Assembly (NCBI GenBank): GCA_017534445.1
Contig: JAFXWC010000020.1
Coordinates: 1-53,676, forward strand
Source of the DNA: Treponema sp.
GTDB lineage: Bacteria > Spirochaetota > Spirochaetia > Treponematales > Treponemataceae
Direction: 5' to 3'
Length of the DNA: 53,676 nucleotides
Below are positions 1 to 7,647 of this stretch, in pieces. Below the pieces are notes generated by a model. It did no database searches. It worked only from the letters and a program-made list of their open reading frames with translations, and was not told where the DNA came from. A program made the translations under genes and the position numbers. How positions within the stretch are numbered: position 1 is the stretch's first letter; the number at the start of each line of letters is the position of its first letter.

Positions 1-816
1 GATTGCATACACCTTGTCGCCAACGTTAAGGTCGCTGCTGGAGCCTAGGGTAAAGACATAAGGTGCCCTTACTTCTGCCTTTAGGAGCGCAAGGTCTATT
101 GTGCTGTCCCAGCCCACAATCTTTGCGGGAATGCGGGTGTCGGGGTCTTCTGCAAGTTTTATGTAGCAGCGTGCAAAGCCCTCGTACTTGGGGTCAACGC
201 AGTCATTAATTACGTGGTGGTTTGTGATGATGTAGCCGTCGCTAGAAATAAAGAATCCGCTACCAAGCATTGCGTCCGGCCGGCCAACGCCTTTTTCTAC
301 CTTTACGCCCTTGTCTACAAAAACAGTTACGGTACCGTTTATTGTAGAAGAAAGGGACACGTTTTTTTTGGGCGAAGTGTTTCCCAGGCCCGGAACATTC
401 GAATTTATTAGCGAACGGAGTTGGCTGTCCGTTTTTGAAAGCGAAGAAAGCTTTGGATAGGACATGGCCTTGAGCGACTCGTAGTAACGCAGGGAATCAA
501 GATACTTTTTTTCCGAGAGTGACTTGTTGTAGGCATCCACAACTTTTTGAGACATGTCATTGTAGAGCGACAAAACCTTTGAGTTGCCGCTTACGTTGTC
601 CTTAAGAATTCCGGCTCTCCAAAAAGCCTTTACGCACTCATTCTCTGGAAGTTCGCGGATGGATTTTATTTCGTACTCAACCGCGTCATTCTTTGAATAG
701 TTTACAGGCTCATAAAGCTGAACCTGGTCCTTTTTGCTTCCCGCACAAGAGGAAAGCCCCAGGACCAAAGCAAGCAGGCAAAGGTGCGTTATTTTTCTTA
801 TCATCAAATCTTTCAT
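1..816 (-). CDS. HtrA/Do-like trypsin-type serine protease, lipoprotein (partial, C-terminus outside window)
   Basis: The reading frame runs from an ATG at 816 to the left edge, giving 272 residues of a longer protein. Residues 1-24 form a lipoprotein signal with lipobox LGLSSC (Cys24), so the enzyme is probably anchored in an envelope membrane. Residues about 30-150 look helical and match no domain I know. From about residue 185 the trypsin fold is visible: GSGFFIS, then TNHHV (His201, catalytic) and DLALLK (Asp241, catalytic). The catalytic Ser and any PDZ domain lie beyond the window. It follows the upstream TPR gene by 8 bases and is probably co-transcribed. A second ATG four codons downstream (804) is an alternative start; neither has a clear ribosome binding site. 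Expected role: envelope protein quality control. Confidence 0.85.
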   Translation of the reverse strand, partial: MKDLMIRKITHLCLLALVLGLSSCAGSKKDQVQLYEPVNYSKNDAVEYEIKSIRELPENECVKAFWRAGILKDNVSGNSKVLSLYNDMSQKVVDAYNKSLSEKKYLDSLRYYESLKAMSYPKLSSLSKTDSQLRSLINSNVPGLGNTSPKKNVSLSSTINGTVTVFVDKGVKVEKGVGRPDAMLGSGFFISSDGYIITNHHVINDCVDPKYEGFARCYIKLAEDPDTRIPAKIVGWDSTIDLALLKAEVRAPYVFTLGSSSDLNVGDKVYAI

Positions 817-824
817 TTTAGCTT

Positions 825-3056
825 TTACTTTTTATCTTTTGGCTTTGAAACCTTCTTTTCGTTTTCAACAGGAAGTCCCTTCATAATCATGCCGTAAGCA
901 TTGTCACCAACCTTTATGCCCTTTACGCGGACTCCACCGTATTCAACAACCATGGCAACACACTGATTTGAGTTCCTGCTTAAAGCGGTAAGGACTTCTT
1001 TTGCAAGTTCGCTGGAACCGGTCTTGCCAAGCCAGTAGAACTTATACATTGGGTCTTCTGTTACGGTAACAGCGCGGCCCCCCTTTGTTACGGAAGCAGG
1101 CACTCCACCCTTGGAAGAGATGCAGACCTGGGCCTTGTTTTCGTCGTAGAAATATGCTTCTTCAAGAACGGCTTCGTCTTTTGGTGCATTCTTTCCACTG
1201 CGGGATTTTTTTACATAGCGGATGTCCCACTTGCCGTCATTGTTGGTGTCCCAAGAAGAAATCTTTCCGCCAAAGGGAAGGTATTCTTCCGTAAAGTCTG
1301 GAACAGAATCGCGGTTGGTGTCCACCTGGATCTGCTTTAGGTACCAGGGCTCGTTGTCGCTGGTTACGCTTCCAAACATGTTGATTATGATGTTGCGCTC
1401 ATCTTCCATGGAATGAACGTCCATGGAATTGTCCTTGTCCTTTTCGTAAAGTTCAGTCGTCTCAAAAACACCGTCACCGTCTGCGTCTACAGTACGCAGA
1501 TAGGGCATGTCGTTCTTGAACTGGGCGCGGGCATAGAGCTTACCGCCCTGCATATAGTCACCGCTCTGGATTTTTCCGTCAAGCACGTAGAAGAGTATGC
1601 TTGCACCAGACCTTTCCTTTGTAGGAACATGCGCTATAGAAGCGGCGGCCGCAAGCTTTTCGGCAGGAATCGGATACAAAGACTGCTTTGCCCTAGTCCT
1701 GTCCTTAAGGCTTGAACGGACGACAAAATTCTTTGAATTGTAGTCGTCAAGATTTGGAAGGGGAACAAAGAACTGGATGCTTCCTCCGAAGCTAAGATCC
1801 TTGTCTTCCTCTATTTTTACAGGGGTCCACTTTAGGGCTCCCTGGGGAATGTCGTACATGGCCAGGGTATTATTCTTTTCGTCGCGGAAACCTACCGACT
1901 TAAGATATGGATATTCCCCCCATTCAAAGAACATGTTGTTGGGGTTTGCGGAACCGCTCAAAGGTGTTCCAAAGTCGCAGGCAACGCGCCACTCATGAAG
2001 CTCGTCCTGGTTTGCGTCATAGATTATTGTCTTGGGTCTTCCGCGGGAATAGACAACGCGCATGTTGTAAACGCCGTCTCCGTCCGTGTCGCGCATTATG
2101 ACTCCGTTAAAGGCAAGGAGGAATGCGGCTGCCTTTTCCTTTGCACCGTTTTCCGTAAGGGACAAGACAAAGCTTTTTAGAAGGTCATAGTCAAGTCCTT
2201 TTGCTGCAAATTTTTCTATGTACTGGACTGCCTTTTCCTGAGACAAAAGGTTCTTTTTTACGGCAATTTCCGCAAAGAGAGGGTGCTTGAGTCCACGGGC
2301 GGAATATGACTGGAGCATCTTTGTCTGGATTGCACCCCTTGCAAAAAGGGCGGCATAAATTTCAAGCTCGGCGTCTTTGTCCGGGGCAGCGGCGGCATAC
2401 TGGCTTATGGTAGAGATAAAGAAATTGGCAATTCTTCTTACCTGCTCGTTGTCGTCCGTAGGTGATTCGTTCTTAAAGAAAAGAAGCGGGAAGCGTGAGT
2501 CCTTGGGGTAAATCTGGCGGGCATTGTCTATCTTGTTTCTTGCCTGCTCCAAAGCGCCTGGTGTGCGTATTCTATAGAAAGTTTTTGCACGGATATATTC
2601 AGCGTCTGCGGAAAAGACCAGTGGTGCCTTGTCCAAAACAGCAGAAACTTCTTCGTAGCGCAGGGTGTCGCAGAGGATGTCTGCATAAAGGACGCGGGCA
2701 CTGTCGTAGTTGTAGTTGGCCCAGTTGTCCAGCTCAAGGGCCTTTTCGGCACAGGAAAGGACGTCTGCAGAAGGCTTTTTGTTCTTGTTGCAGGCAAGGG
2801 CCTTCATGTACCACAAATCCGAAATTGAATCGTCGTAAGCAAGGCCAAGTTCAACCTGACTTGCAACCGCACCCCAGTTTGACTGGACTGCATAGTCGTT
2901 GGCAAGCGCAAGGCATCTTAGGGCAGTGCGCCGGTTTGCCATGGCAGCACTGTCTTTTAAGGCATCGCCTGTATTTATGGGCTTAAGGGCTACTGCACTA
3001 AAAATTGACGCAAGCTCAAAAAGAGCGAAAACACCGATTTTTACAATTTTATTCAT
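825..3056 (-). CDS. Exported TPR-like protein with DxDGDG calcium-type motifs, function unknown
   Basis: I chose ATG 3056 because it overlaps the tilS stop as ATGA and has GGAAG upstream; a longer frame reaches 3080 but starts inside tilS. The 743-residue product has a signal peptide (about residues 1-26, ending near SAVA). The N-terminal half is helical with TPR-like repeats (for example DISDLWYMKALACNKN). The C-terminal half is beta-rich and carries acidic loops resembling thrombospondin-3/dockerin calcium sites near residues 323 (DTDGDG), 522 (DADGDG), 579 (DTNRDS) and 602 (DTNNDG). The C-terminus is Lys-rich. It is likely periplasmic or bound to the inner face of the outer membrane. Coupling with tilS reflects operon structure rather than a known shared function. 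Confidence 0.8.
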   Translation of the reverse strand: MNKIVKIGVFALFELASIFSAVALKPINTGDALKDSAAMANRRTALRCLALANDYAVQSNWGAVASQVELGLAYDDSISDLWYMKALACNKNKKPSADVLSCAEKALELDNWANYNYDSARVLYADILCDTLRYEEVSAVLDKAPLVFSADAEYIRAKTFYRIRTPGALEQARNKIDNARQIYPKDSRFPLLFFKNESPTDDNEQVRRIANFFISTISQYAAAAPDKDAELEIYAALFARGAIQTKMLQSYSARGLKHPLFAEIAVKKNLLSQEKAVQYIEKFAAKGLDYDLLKSFVLSLTENGAKEKAAAFLLAFNGVIMRDTDGDGVYNMRVVYSRGRPKTIIYDANQDELHEWRVACDFGTPLSGSANPNNMFFEWGEYPYLKSVGFRDEKNNTLAMYDIPQGALKWTPVKIEEDKDLSFGGSIQFFVPLPNLDDYNSKNFVVRSSLKDRTRAKQSLYPIPAEKLAAAASIAHVPTKERSGASILFYVLDGKIQSGDYMQGGKLYARAQFKNDMPYLRTVDADGDGVFETTELYEKDKDNSMDVHSMEDERNIIINMFGSVTSDNEPWYLKQIQVDTNRDSVPDFTEEYLPFGGKISSWDTNNDGKWDIRYVKKSRSGKNAPKDEAVLEEAYFYDENKAQVCISSKGGVPASVTKGGRAVTVTEDPMYKFYWLGKTGSSELAKEVLTALSRNSNQCVAMVVEYGGVRVKGIKVGDNAYGMIMKGLPVENEKKVSKPKDKK

Positions 3057-4471
3057 CTTTCTTCCTTTTGTACAATCCAATTGTTAAACCCCAAAGGAGC
3101 GCCAAGGATACAGACCAAGGGCTGCAATGGAGAAGTCAAGTCCTGGACAACAGGAATTTCGCTGCGGAAGGAACCGCACTTCCAGCCGTCAAGAATACCG
3201 GAAATGCTCTTAAGGCTTCCGGAAGCAGTTTTTATTGAATCTCCGCTCTGCCTGCTTCTGAATGCAAAAGGAAATTCAAGCCCCTCCACGTCCACGCTAA
3301 AAGGCGCACTTCCGTTTTGGGAAAGAGCATGCTCAAGCTCCATGTGCATCATCCCGGCCCTCTTTGAAACGCCAAGCGTCCAGTTTCCGGCGCGTACAAT
3401 GCCTTCTTTTGTGATTATAGCAAAAAATCCGCTTTCTGTCGCTACTTTCTGCACTTTTCGCACAAAAATACGGCCTTTTGAGCAAAGTACCTCTGCTCCC
3501 GATGAATTTTCAGCCCAATCACTCTTTATTTTCGGCAGAATTTGCAGATTTCTTTGAATGCCTTCAATAAAAGTATAAGGAATGCGGACCCGTGTACCTT
3601 CGTCCTTAAGCACTTTGTCCAGGGCTGAATAAATTACCCTTGACTGAAGGGCCTTTGGCAAGCTTTTGAATTTGTCTTCGGAAAAGGAAAGCTGCCCTCC
3701 CCCTTCCTTCCAGTCTATTTTTTCTATTGAATCCCTGGCTGAATTGCTGATGAATGATTCATCCAGGGACATCTTGCGCCCCAGGGAAAGAACTGCCTTT
3801 TGCCAGCCGGGAAGCTCTGTGTCCAAAAAGGGGATTATCCTGTTGCGGATTTTGTTTCTTAGCATTGAATTTTCTTTGTTGGTGGAATCTGTCCTAAATT
3901 CAAGGCCAAGAAATGCAAGGTAGGCTTCTATTTCTGAGCGGGAAACGTTTAAAAGCGGTCTTATGAACCGTCCCCTTACCTGTGGAATACCGCAAAGGCT
4001 TTGGCTTGCACCTCCGGAAAAAAAGCGCATCAGGAGGGTTTCTTCCTGGTCGTTAAGGTTGTGGGCAAGACAAAACCAGTCCAAGCCAAATTTGCTGATT
4101 GCCGACTCAAAGGCCTGGTAGCGCAAGTACCTGGCAGCCTCTTCCGTGCCACTGCCACGCTCTTTTTTTATGCGCTCCACTTCGCCACGCGGTATGTCTA
4201 CGCGGAAGCACCTTACCCCTATTCTTTTGCAGTAGTCCTCCACAAAAGAAGCGTCCCCTTCAGTCTGTTCGGCAGGGCGGATGTTGTGGTTTACGGTAAC
4301 GGCCACAAGGTTTTTGCTTGGAATTGTCCGTGAAAGAGATGTTAACAGGGAAATGGAATCTGCGCCACCGCTTACCCCCACTCCGTAGGCAAGGCAAGGC
4401 GAAAAATCAGCACCGCATTCGTGAAGGCCAGAAAGAAGCTTGCTTTCAAAGTTACGCGCTATGTCTTCCAC
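3053..4471 (-). CDS. tilS: tRNA(Ile)-lysidine synthase
   Basis: This enzyme modifies C34 of the CAU-anticodon tRNA-Ile to lysidine using ATP and lysine, which makes the tRNA read AUA. The PP-loop motif SGGADS is at residues 34-39, and the N-terminal domain continues with typical features (VNHNIRP, AHNLNDQEETLLMR, RPLL). The 472-residue length fits the family with its C-terminal substrate-binding domains. The start is GTG at 4471, preceded by AGGGGAG at good spacing. A terminator hairpin (4511-4535) lies just upstream, so tilS needs read-through or a promoter in the 40-base gap. The stop overlaps the next gene as ATGA. Confidence 0.95.
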   Translation of the reverse strand: MEDIARNFESKLLSGLHECGADFSPCLAYGVGVSGGADSISLLTSLSRTIPSKNLVAVTVNHNIRPAEQTEGDASFVEDYCKRIGVRCFRVDIPRGEVERIKKERGSGTEEAARYLRYQAFESAISKFGLDWFCLAHNLNDQEETLLMRFFSGGASQSLCGIPQVRGRFIRPLLNVSRSEIEAYLAFLGLEFRTDSTNKENSMLRNKIRNRIIPFLDTELPGWQKAVLSLGRKMSLDESFISNSARDSIEKIDWKEGGGQLSFSEDKFKSLPKALQSRVIYSALDKVLKDEGTRVRIPYTFIEGIQRNLQILPKIKSDWAENSSGAEVLCSKGRIFVRKVQKVATESGFFAIITKEGIVRAGNWTLGVSKRAGMMHMELEHALSQNGSAPFSVDVEGLEFPFAFRSRQSGDSIKTASGSLKSISGILDGWKCGSFRSEIPVVQDLTSPLQPLVCILGAPLGFNNWIVQKEER

Positions 4472-4510
4472 AAAGTCTCCCCTGCCGACTGAAAGCAGAC
4501 GGCCACAAAC

Positions 4511-4535
4511 AAAAAACCCCGCTTCGTAGGCGGGG
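4511..4535 (-). terminator. Rho-independent terminator after rplY
   Basis: On the minus strand a CCCCGC / GCGGGG stem with a 7-base loop (4517-4535) is followed by TTTTTT (4516-4511). It lies between rplY and tilS. A second, weaker hairpin (GCAAGT / ACTTGC, 4588-4603) precedes it. Confidence 0.85.
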
Positions 4536-4635
4536 ATATGCTCATCCTATATAAAAAATACATGGCTGCGGAAAAGGCTTAAAACCCGCAAGTTCTTACT
4601 TGCAAAAGGCCAGGCTTTACCGCAAGCCTTTATCC

Positions 4636-5190
4636 TTATTTCTTTGGAGGTGCAATTGTAACGATAAGAGCTGTTGGCTTTGTAATGAGAGTAATCTTAT
4701 CGCTAAGGTGAAGGTCTGCAACTGTAAACTTCTGTCCAATTTCTACTGCAGAAACATCAGCTGTAATGGAAGCAGGCATATCATCAGGAAGGGCCTTGAG
4801 CTCTACTGAAGGAATGTGCTTTACCATGAAGCCACCCTTAAGAACACCGGCAGGAGTTCCTGAGTAGTGCATCTTGAGCACTGCTGTAATTGGCTTTTTG
4901 CCGCTTACGATGTGAAAATCTGCGTGAAGGTTCTTGTCGGTCTTGATGTCGTATTCTGTGTCCTGGATATAGGCCTTGTTGTCCTGACCGTCAATCTTGA
5001 GGTTGATCAAAGTTGTTGGAGTGATTGTTCTCCAAACCTTTGAAAATTCTGAGGCATCAATATCGAGCATGATAGACTCACCCTTTTCATTATAAGCGAC
5101 TGCAGGAAGGCGTCCTGAAGCGCGAAGGTCCTTAGCGGCCTTTTTTCCTGTTTCTTTCCGTACTTTTGCATTAATCACAAACTGTTCCAT
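4636..5190 (-). CDS. rplY: Ribosomal protein bL25, Ctc (long) form
   Basis: This 5S rRNA-binding large-subunit protein has 184 residues, so it is the two-domain Ctc type rather than the short E. coli L25. The N-terminal L25 domain is visible (KETGKKAAKDLRASGRLPAV, residues about 10-30) and is followed by the TL5/Ctc beta domain (GTPAGVLKGGFM, VELKALPDDMP). AAGGAG lies about 8 bases before ATG 5190. It follows tRNA-Gln by 44 bases and spoVG before that, probably within one transcript. In Borrelia, as far as I recall, pth lies between ctc and tilS; no pth is present here. Confidence 0.95.
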   Translation of the reverse strand: MEQFVINAKVRKETGKKAAKDLRASGRLPAVAYNEKGESIMLDIDASEFSKVWRTITPTTLINLKIDGQDNKAYIQDTEYDIKTDKNLHADFHIVSGKKPITAVLKMHYSGTPAGVLKGGFMVKHIPSVELKALPDDMPASITADVSAVEIGQKFTVADLHLSDKITLITKPTALIVTIAPPKK

Positions 5191-5234
5191 TCTGGAAACT
5201 CCTTAAAAAAAAATTATACTTTAATTACTAGAAC

Positions 5235-5306
5235 TGGGACGGCTGGATTCGAACCAGCGGAATGACGGCACCAAAAGCCGTTGTCTTACCACTTGACGAC
5301 GTCCCA
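5235..5306 (-). tRNA. tRNA-Gln (TTG)
   Basis: The 72-base cloverleaf has acceptor stem TGGGACG / CGTCCCA, anticodon stem ACGGC / GCCGT around a loop with anticodon TTG, and a T arm with GGTTCGAATCC. CCA is not encoded. It sits between spoVG (20 bases away) and rplY with no terminator visible on either side, so it is probably excised from the ispE-spoVG-rplY transcript. Confidence 0.96.
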
Positions 5307-5326
5307 AGATATACTATAGATGCAAC

Positions 5327-5611
5327 TTATTCATTTGCATCGCCAGTGTCTGTCTCCACATGTCCGGCTTCGTATTCACCCAGGATTTTCTCCTGAAGCT
5401 CATTACGGAAATCAGGGTTGATTGGATGGGCAACATCCTTATATTCCCCGTTTGCAGTCTTGCGACTTGGCATAGCTATGAACATTCCTGTCTTGCCTTC
5501 AATAATCTTGATGTTGTGCACGACAAAGCAGTTGTCAAACGTAATTGTTACATAGCCCTTTAGCTTTCCCTCACCTTCTACTTTGCGGATCTTTATTTCA
5601 GTTACCTGCAT
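5327..5611 (-). CDS. spoVG: SpoVG family nucleic-acid-binding regulator
   Basis: The 94-residue protein matches SpoVG over its whole length (VTEIKIRK, YVTITFDNCFVVHNIKII, MPSRK, AHPINPDFR). In Borrelia and firmicutes SpoVG is a site-specific DNA/RNA-binding regulator; its targets here are unknown. GGAGGAAAATT precedes ATG 5611. It follows ispE by 24 bases and precedes tRNA-Gln and rplY. The acidic C-terminus (EAGHVETDTGDANE) is typical of the variable tail. Confidence 0.96.
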   Translation of the reverse strand: MQVTEIKIRKVEGEGKLKGYVTITFDNCFVVHNIKIIEGKTGMFIAMPSRKTANGEYKDVAHPINPDFRNELQEKILGEYEAGHVETDTGDANE

Positions 5612-5635
5612 AATTTTCCTCCTCCTGTAATCACG

Positions 5636-6511
5636 CTAAACCAGCGCTGCATGCCAGTTTTCGGACAGTATTTGAAACGCGGCCTGCGCTTTTTCAACAT
5701 CTTTAAATATTCCGAATACTGACGATCCAGAACCGGACATGTCGACAAAATCTGCATCACACTGCCTTAAAGCCTGCAATGCAAGGGCAATCTCGCCGAA
5801 ATGAGCGGTTACAGGAGCTGTAAAATCATTTTGGAAAAACCACTTCCGTACCGGTTTATTAAATTCTTCTACATAAGAGCGGATGTCACCATCTGCATCT
5901 TGCCAAAGCTTTCCCTGCTTCTGATGAGCCTCGTCAACCCAAGCATAAGCTTCTTTTGTCGAAACGCTCACACCAGGAAAAACCAGCAGAACATGCAAAT
6001 CATCCCGCCCTTGGATTTGAGTTACCTTATCACCTCTTCCCTGAACAACAGCAGTAAAATTTTTACAGCCACTGTACAAAGCTCTTGTAAAGAAAAAAAC
6101 ATCGCTGCCTACCTGAGATGAAATTTCATCTAAAGAGGTTTCGCTTAAATGCGTATCAAACAAAATGTCCAGGGATTGAATAAAAGAAGAAGCATCACTT
6201 GAGCCGCCCCCCAATCCACCGCCGGCAGGAATGTGCTTTACCAATTTTACGCACACACCCTGACAAACACCAGTCAGCACGCAGAAAGCTTTGTATGCTT
6301 TAGTAAAAGTGTTTTCTTCTGGCAAAGCAAAATTCTCACACTCCACGATACAAGAGTTCTTTTGCCCTGTAAGATTAACCGTAAGCTCATCGCAAAGGTT
6401 AACGACGGTAAAAATACTTTTTATATCGTGATAACAGTCTTGCCGCTTGGGAAATACCTCAAGCCCAATGTTGATTTTGGCCGGAGCAAAAACCGTTATA
6501 CCATTACACAT
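5636..6511 (-). CDS. ispE: 4-diphosphocytidyl-2-C-methyl-D-erythritol kinase
   Basis: This GHMP kinase phosphorylates CDP-ME in the MEP isoprenoid pathway. Visible motifs are the N-terminal APAKINIGLEV substrate loop, the ATP loop GGGLGGGSSDAS near residue 100 and the C-terminal MSGSGSSVFGIF. Length (291) is usual. The promoter is a perfect sigma-70 consensus whose -10 box ends only 8 bases before ATG 6511, so the mRNA probably has almost no leader; the only Shine-Dalgarno-like GGAG is one base from the ATG. It heads a transcript through spoVG, tRNA-Gln and rplY. Confidence 0.96.
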   Translation of the reverse strand: MCNGITVFAPAKINIGLEVFPKRQDCYHDIKSIFTVVNLCDELTVNLTGQKNSCIVECENFALPEENTFTKAYKAFCVLTGVCQGVCVKLVKHIPAGGGLGGGSSDASSFIQSLDILFDTHLSETSLDEISSQVGSDVFFFTRALYSGCKNFTAVVQGRGDKVTQIQGRDDLHVLLVFPGVSVSTKEAYAWVDEAHQKQGKLWQDADGDIRSYVEEFNKPVRKWFFQNDFTAPVTAHFGEIALALQALRQCDADFVDMSGSGSSVFGIFKDVEKAQAAFQILSENWHAALV

Positions 6512-6519
6512 ACTCCAAC

Positions 6520-6559
6520 ATTATATGAATTTGACAAATCAATGTCAATCAGCTAAATA
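6520..6559. promoter_or_regulatory. Face-to-face promoters between ispE and the acidic-protein gene
   Basis: Minus strand: TTGACA (6548-6543), 17 bases, TATAAT (6525-6520), a perfect consensus for ispE. Plus strand: TTGACA (6531-6536), 17 bases, TAAATA (6554-6559). The two elements interleave, so RNA polymerase could occupy only one at a time. Confidence 0.8.
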
Positions 6560-6617
6560 TAATTTTGCGAGCATTTCTAAATAAATGCAATATTTTGCAT
6601 TATTTTGCAAAAACCGA

Positions 6618-6646
6618 TTGACAAAAGGGCTAGTAAAATTTACATT
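6618..6646 (+). promoter_or_regulatory. Promoter of the hyperacidic-protein gene
   Basis: TTGACA (6618-6623), 17 bases, TACATT (6641-6646). The predicted RNA start near 6653 excludes the upstream ATG at 6651 and supports the start at 6702. Confidence 0.75.
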
Positions 6647-6701
6647 CTAGTTGAAGGTGTGGACGCTAAAAAGTCTACCCAAACATACAAGGAGTACATT
6701 C

Positions 6702-6986
6702 ATGCTCGAAGACGATTTTCTAGACTTTGCAATGGCTGCAGGTTATGACGACGATTTCGGTTCTGACGACGATTTTGACGACGATTTTGACGATGACTTT
6801 GAGGATGATGATGAAGAAGGTTCATTCGAGGACGAGTTAGACGATGACGACGACTACGACGAGCCTTTTGATGACCAGGAACTGGAAGACGGTTATGACA
6901 ACCGCCGCCACGGTTTTGACGACGACTTGTACAACGACGAAGAAGAAATAGAAGAAGACAGCGATCCTGCCGACTTGGACTTCTAA
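6702..6986 (+). CDS. Hyperacidic small protein of unknown function
   Basis: I chose ATG 6702, which has AAGGAG at good spacing, over ATG 6651, which lies at or before the predicted RNA start. The 94-residue product contains about 37 Asp and 14 Glu (over half acidic), two Arg, one His and no Lys. A DDDF-type repeat fills residues about 16-35. It has no signal peptide or membrane segment and is presumably cytosolic and largely disordered. I do not recognise a family. A DNA-mimic, a histone or nucleic-acid-competitor protein, or a metal-binding role are all possible. It has its own consensus promoter, so it is unlikely to be a spurious frame. Confidence 0.8.
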   Translation: MLEDDFLDFAMAAGYDDDFGSDDDFDDDFDDDFEDDDEEGSFEDELDDDDDYDEPFDDQELEDGYDNRRHGFDDDLYNDEEEIEEDSDPADLDF

Positions 6987-7289
6987 AACAAAATAAATTC
7001 TACTGCGCTTTTGGGCGGTTTTGGCTTTGCTGCAAAATCTGCCCGGAAGGGCGCTTTAATTCCACCTGCCACTTAAACACAGGCATTCCCGCTTTGCCTG
7101 CAATACAATCGTTTTTTTGATTAAGCTTACTTGAAACAGAGCCTAGCCCCGATTGGAAGGGCGGCGCAGCCGTTGCGTAAGCAATGGAGCGCAAGCGGAA
7201 CCCTGGAAAGCGGGGAAAACAAGGAGCCTGGCCGGTTCCGAAGGACCGGACACAGTAAAAATTACAGTATGCTCCAGAAGGGAAAAAGA
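6987..7289. other. Gene-free stretch with hairpins and a GC-rich repeat-like block
   Basis: Downstream of the acidic gene, GGGC / GCCC and TTTTG / CAAAA arms form a hairpin (about 7014-7046), followed by GCCC-GGAA-GGGC. From 7144 to 7215 a GC-rich block begins TAGCCCCGATTGGA and resembles 49448-49520 (minus). A CCGGT / ACCGG hairpin lies at 7232-7249, downstream of rsfS. No convincing gene was seen. Confidence 0.5.
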
Positions 7290-7646
7290 CTATTTTAGAA
7301 TCTTTCCTGCATGCCAGAGTTTTTCCAGGTCGTAGAAGGCCCTTGCGTCTGCTGACATAAGGTGGACCACAACGGAGCCTAGGTCTATGAGGTTCCAGTC
7401 GTCGCCCTGGGGAGTCTTTCTTGCGGTCGGATGGATTTCCATGCCGTTTTCACCGATGTATTCCTTGACGCTTCTGTAAAGTCCCTGCCAGTGGGCGCTG
7501 CTTGTTACCGTAACGATTACAAAGTTGTCTGTCCAGCTGTTGAGCCCCGTAACGTCTATAACGCGGACATTCTGTCCCTTGCCGTCTTCCATGAGGGTTG
7601 CAATTTCAAGGGCCTTGTCCTGTTCTGTCTTTTCTGTATTTTCCAT
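7290..7646 (-). CDS. rsfS: Ribosomal silencing factor RsfS (YbeB/Iojap)
   Basis: RsfS binds L14 on the 50S subunit and blocks subunit joining when nutrients are scarce. The 118-residue protein shows the family core: LTSWTDNFVI-type segment (GLNSWTDNFVIVT), GDDWNLIDLGSVVVHLM and FYDLEKLW. ATG 7646 is chosen because GGAAG precedes it and it follows the LCP-gene stop by one base; the longer frame begins inside that gene. It is the last gene of the rplU-to-rsfS cluster. Confidence 0.95.
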   Translation of the reverse strand: MENTEKTEQDKALEIATLMEDGKGQNVRVIDVTGLNSWTDNFVIVTVTSSAHWQGLYRSVKEYIGENGMEIHPTARKTPQGDDWNLIDLGSVVVHLMSADARAFYDLEKLWHAGKILK

Positions 7647-7647
7647 A

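Noticed and set aside
1413..1715. Plus-strand frames inside minus-strand genes
   Set aside because: Mirror frames of real genes with no start signals; the same applies to many others in the window.
6651..6701. Longer N-terminus for the hyperacidic protein
   Set aside because: The codons lie at or before the predicted RNA start and are unlike the rest of the protein; ATG 6702 has AAGGAG.
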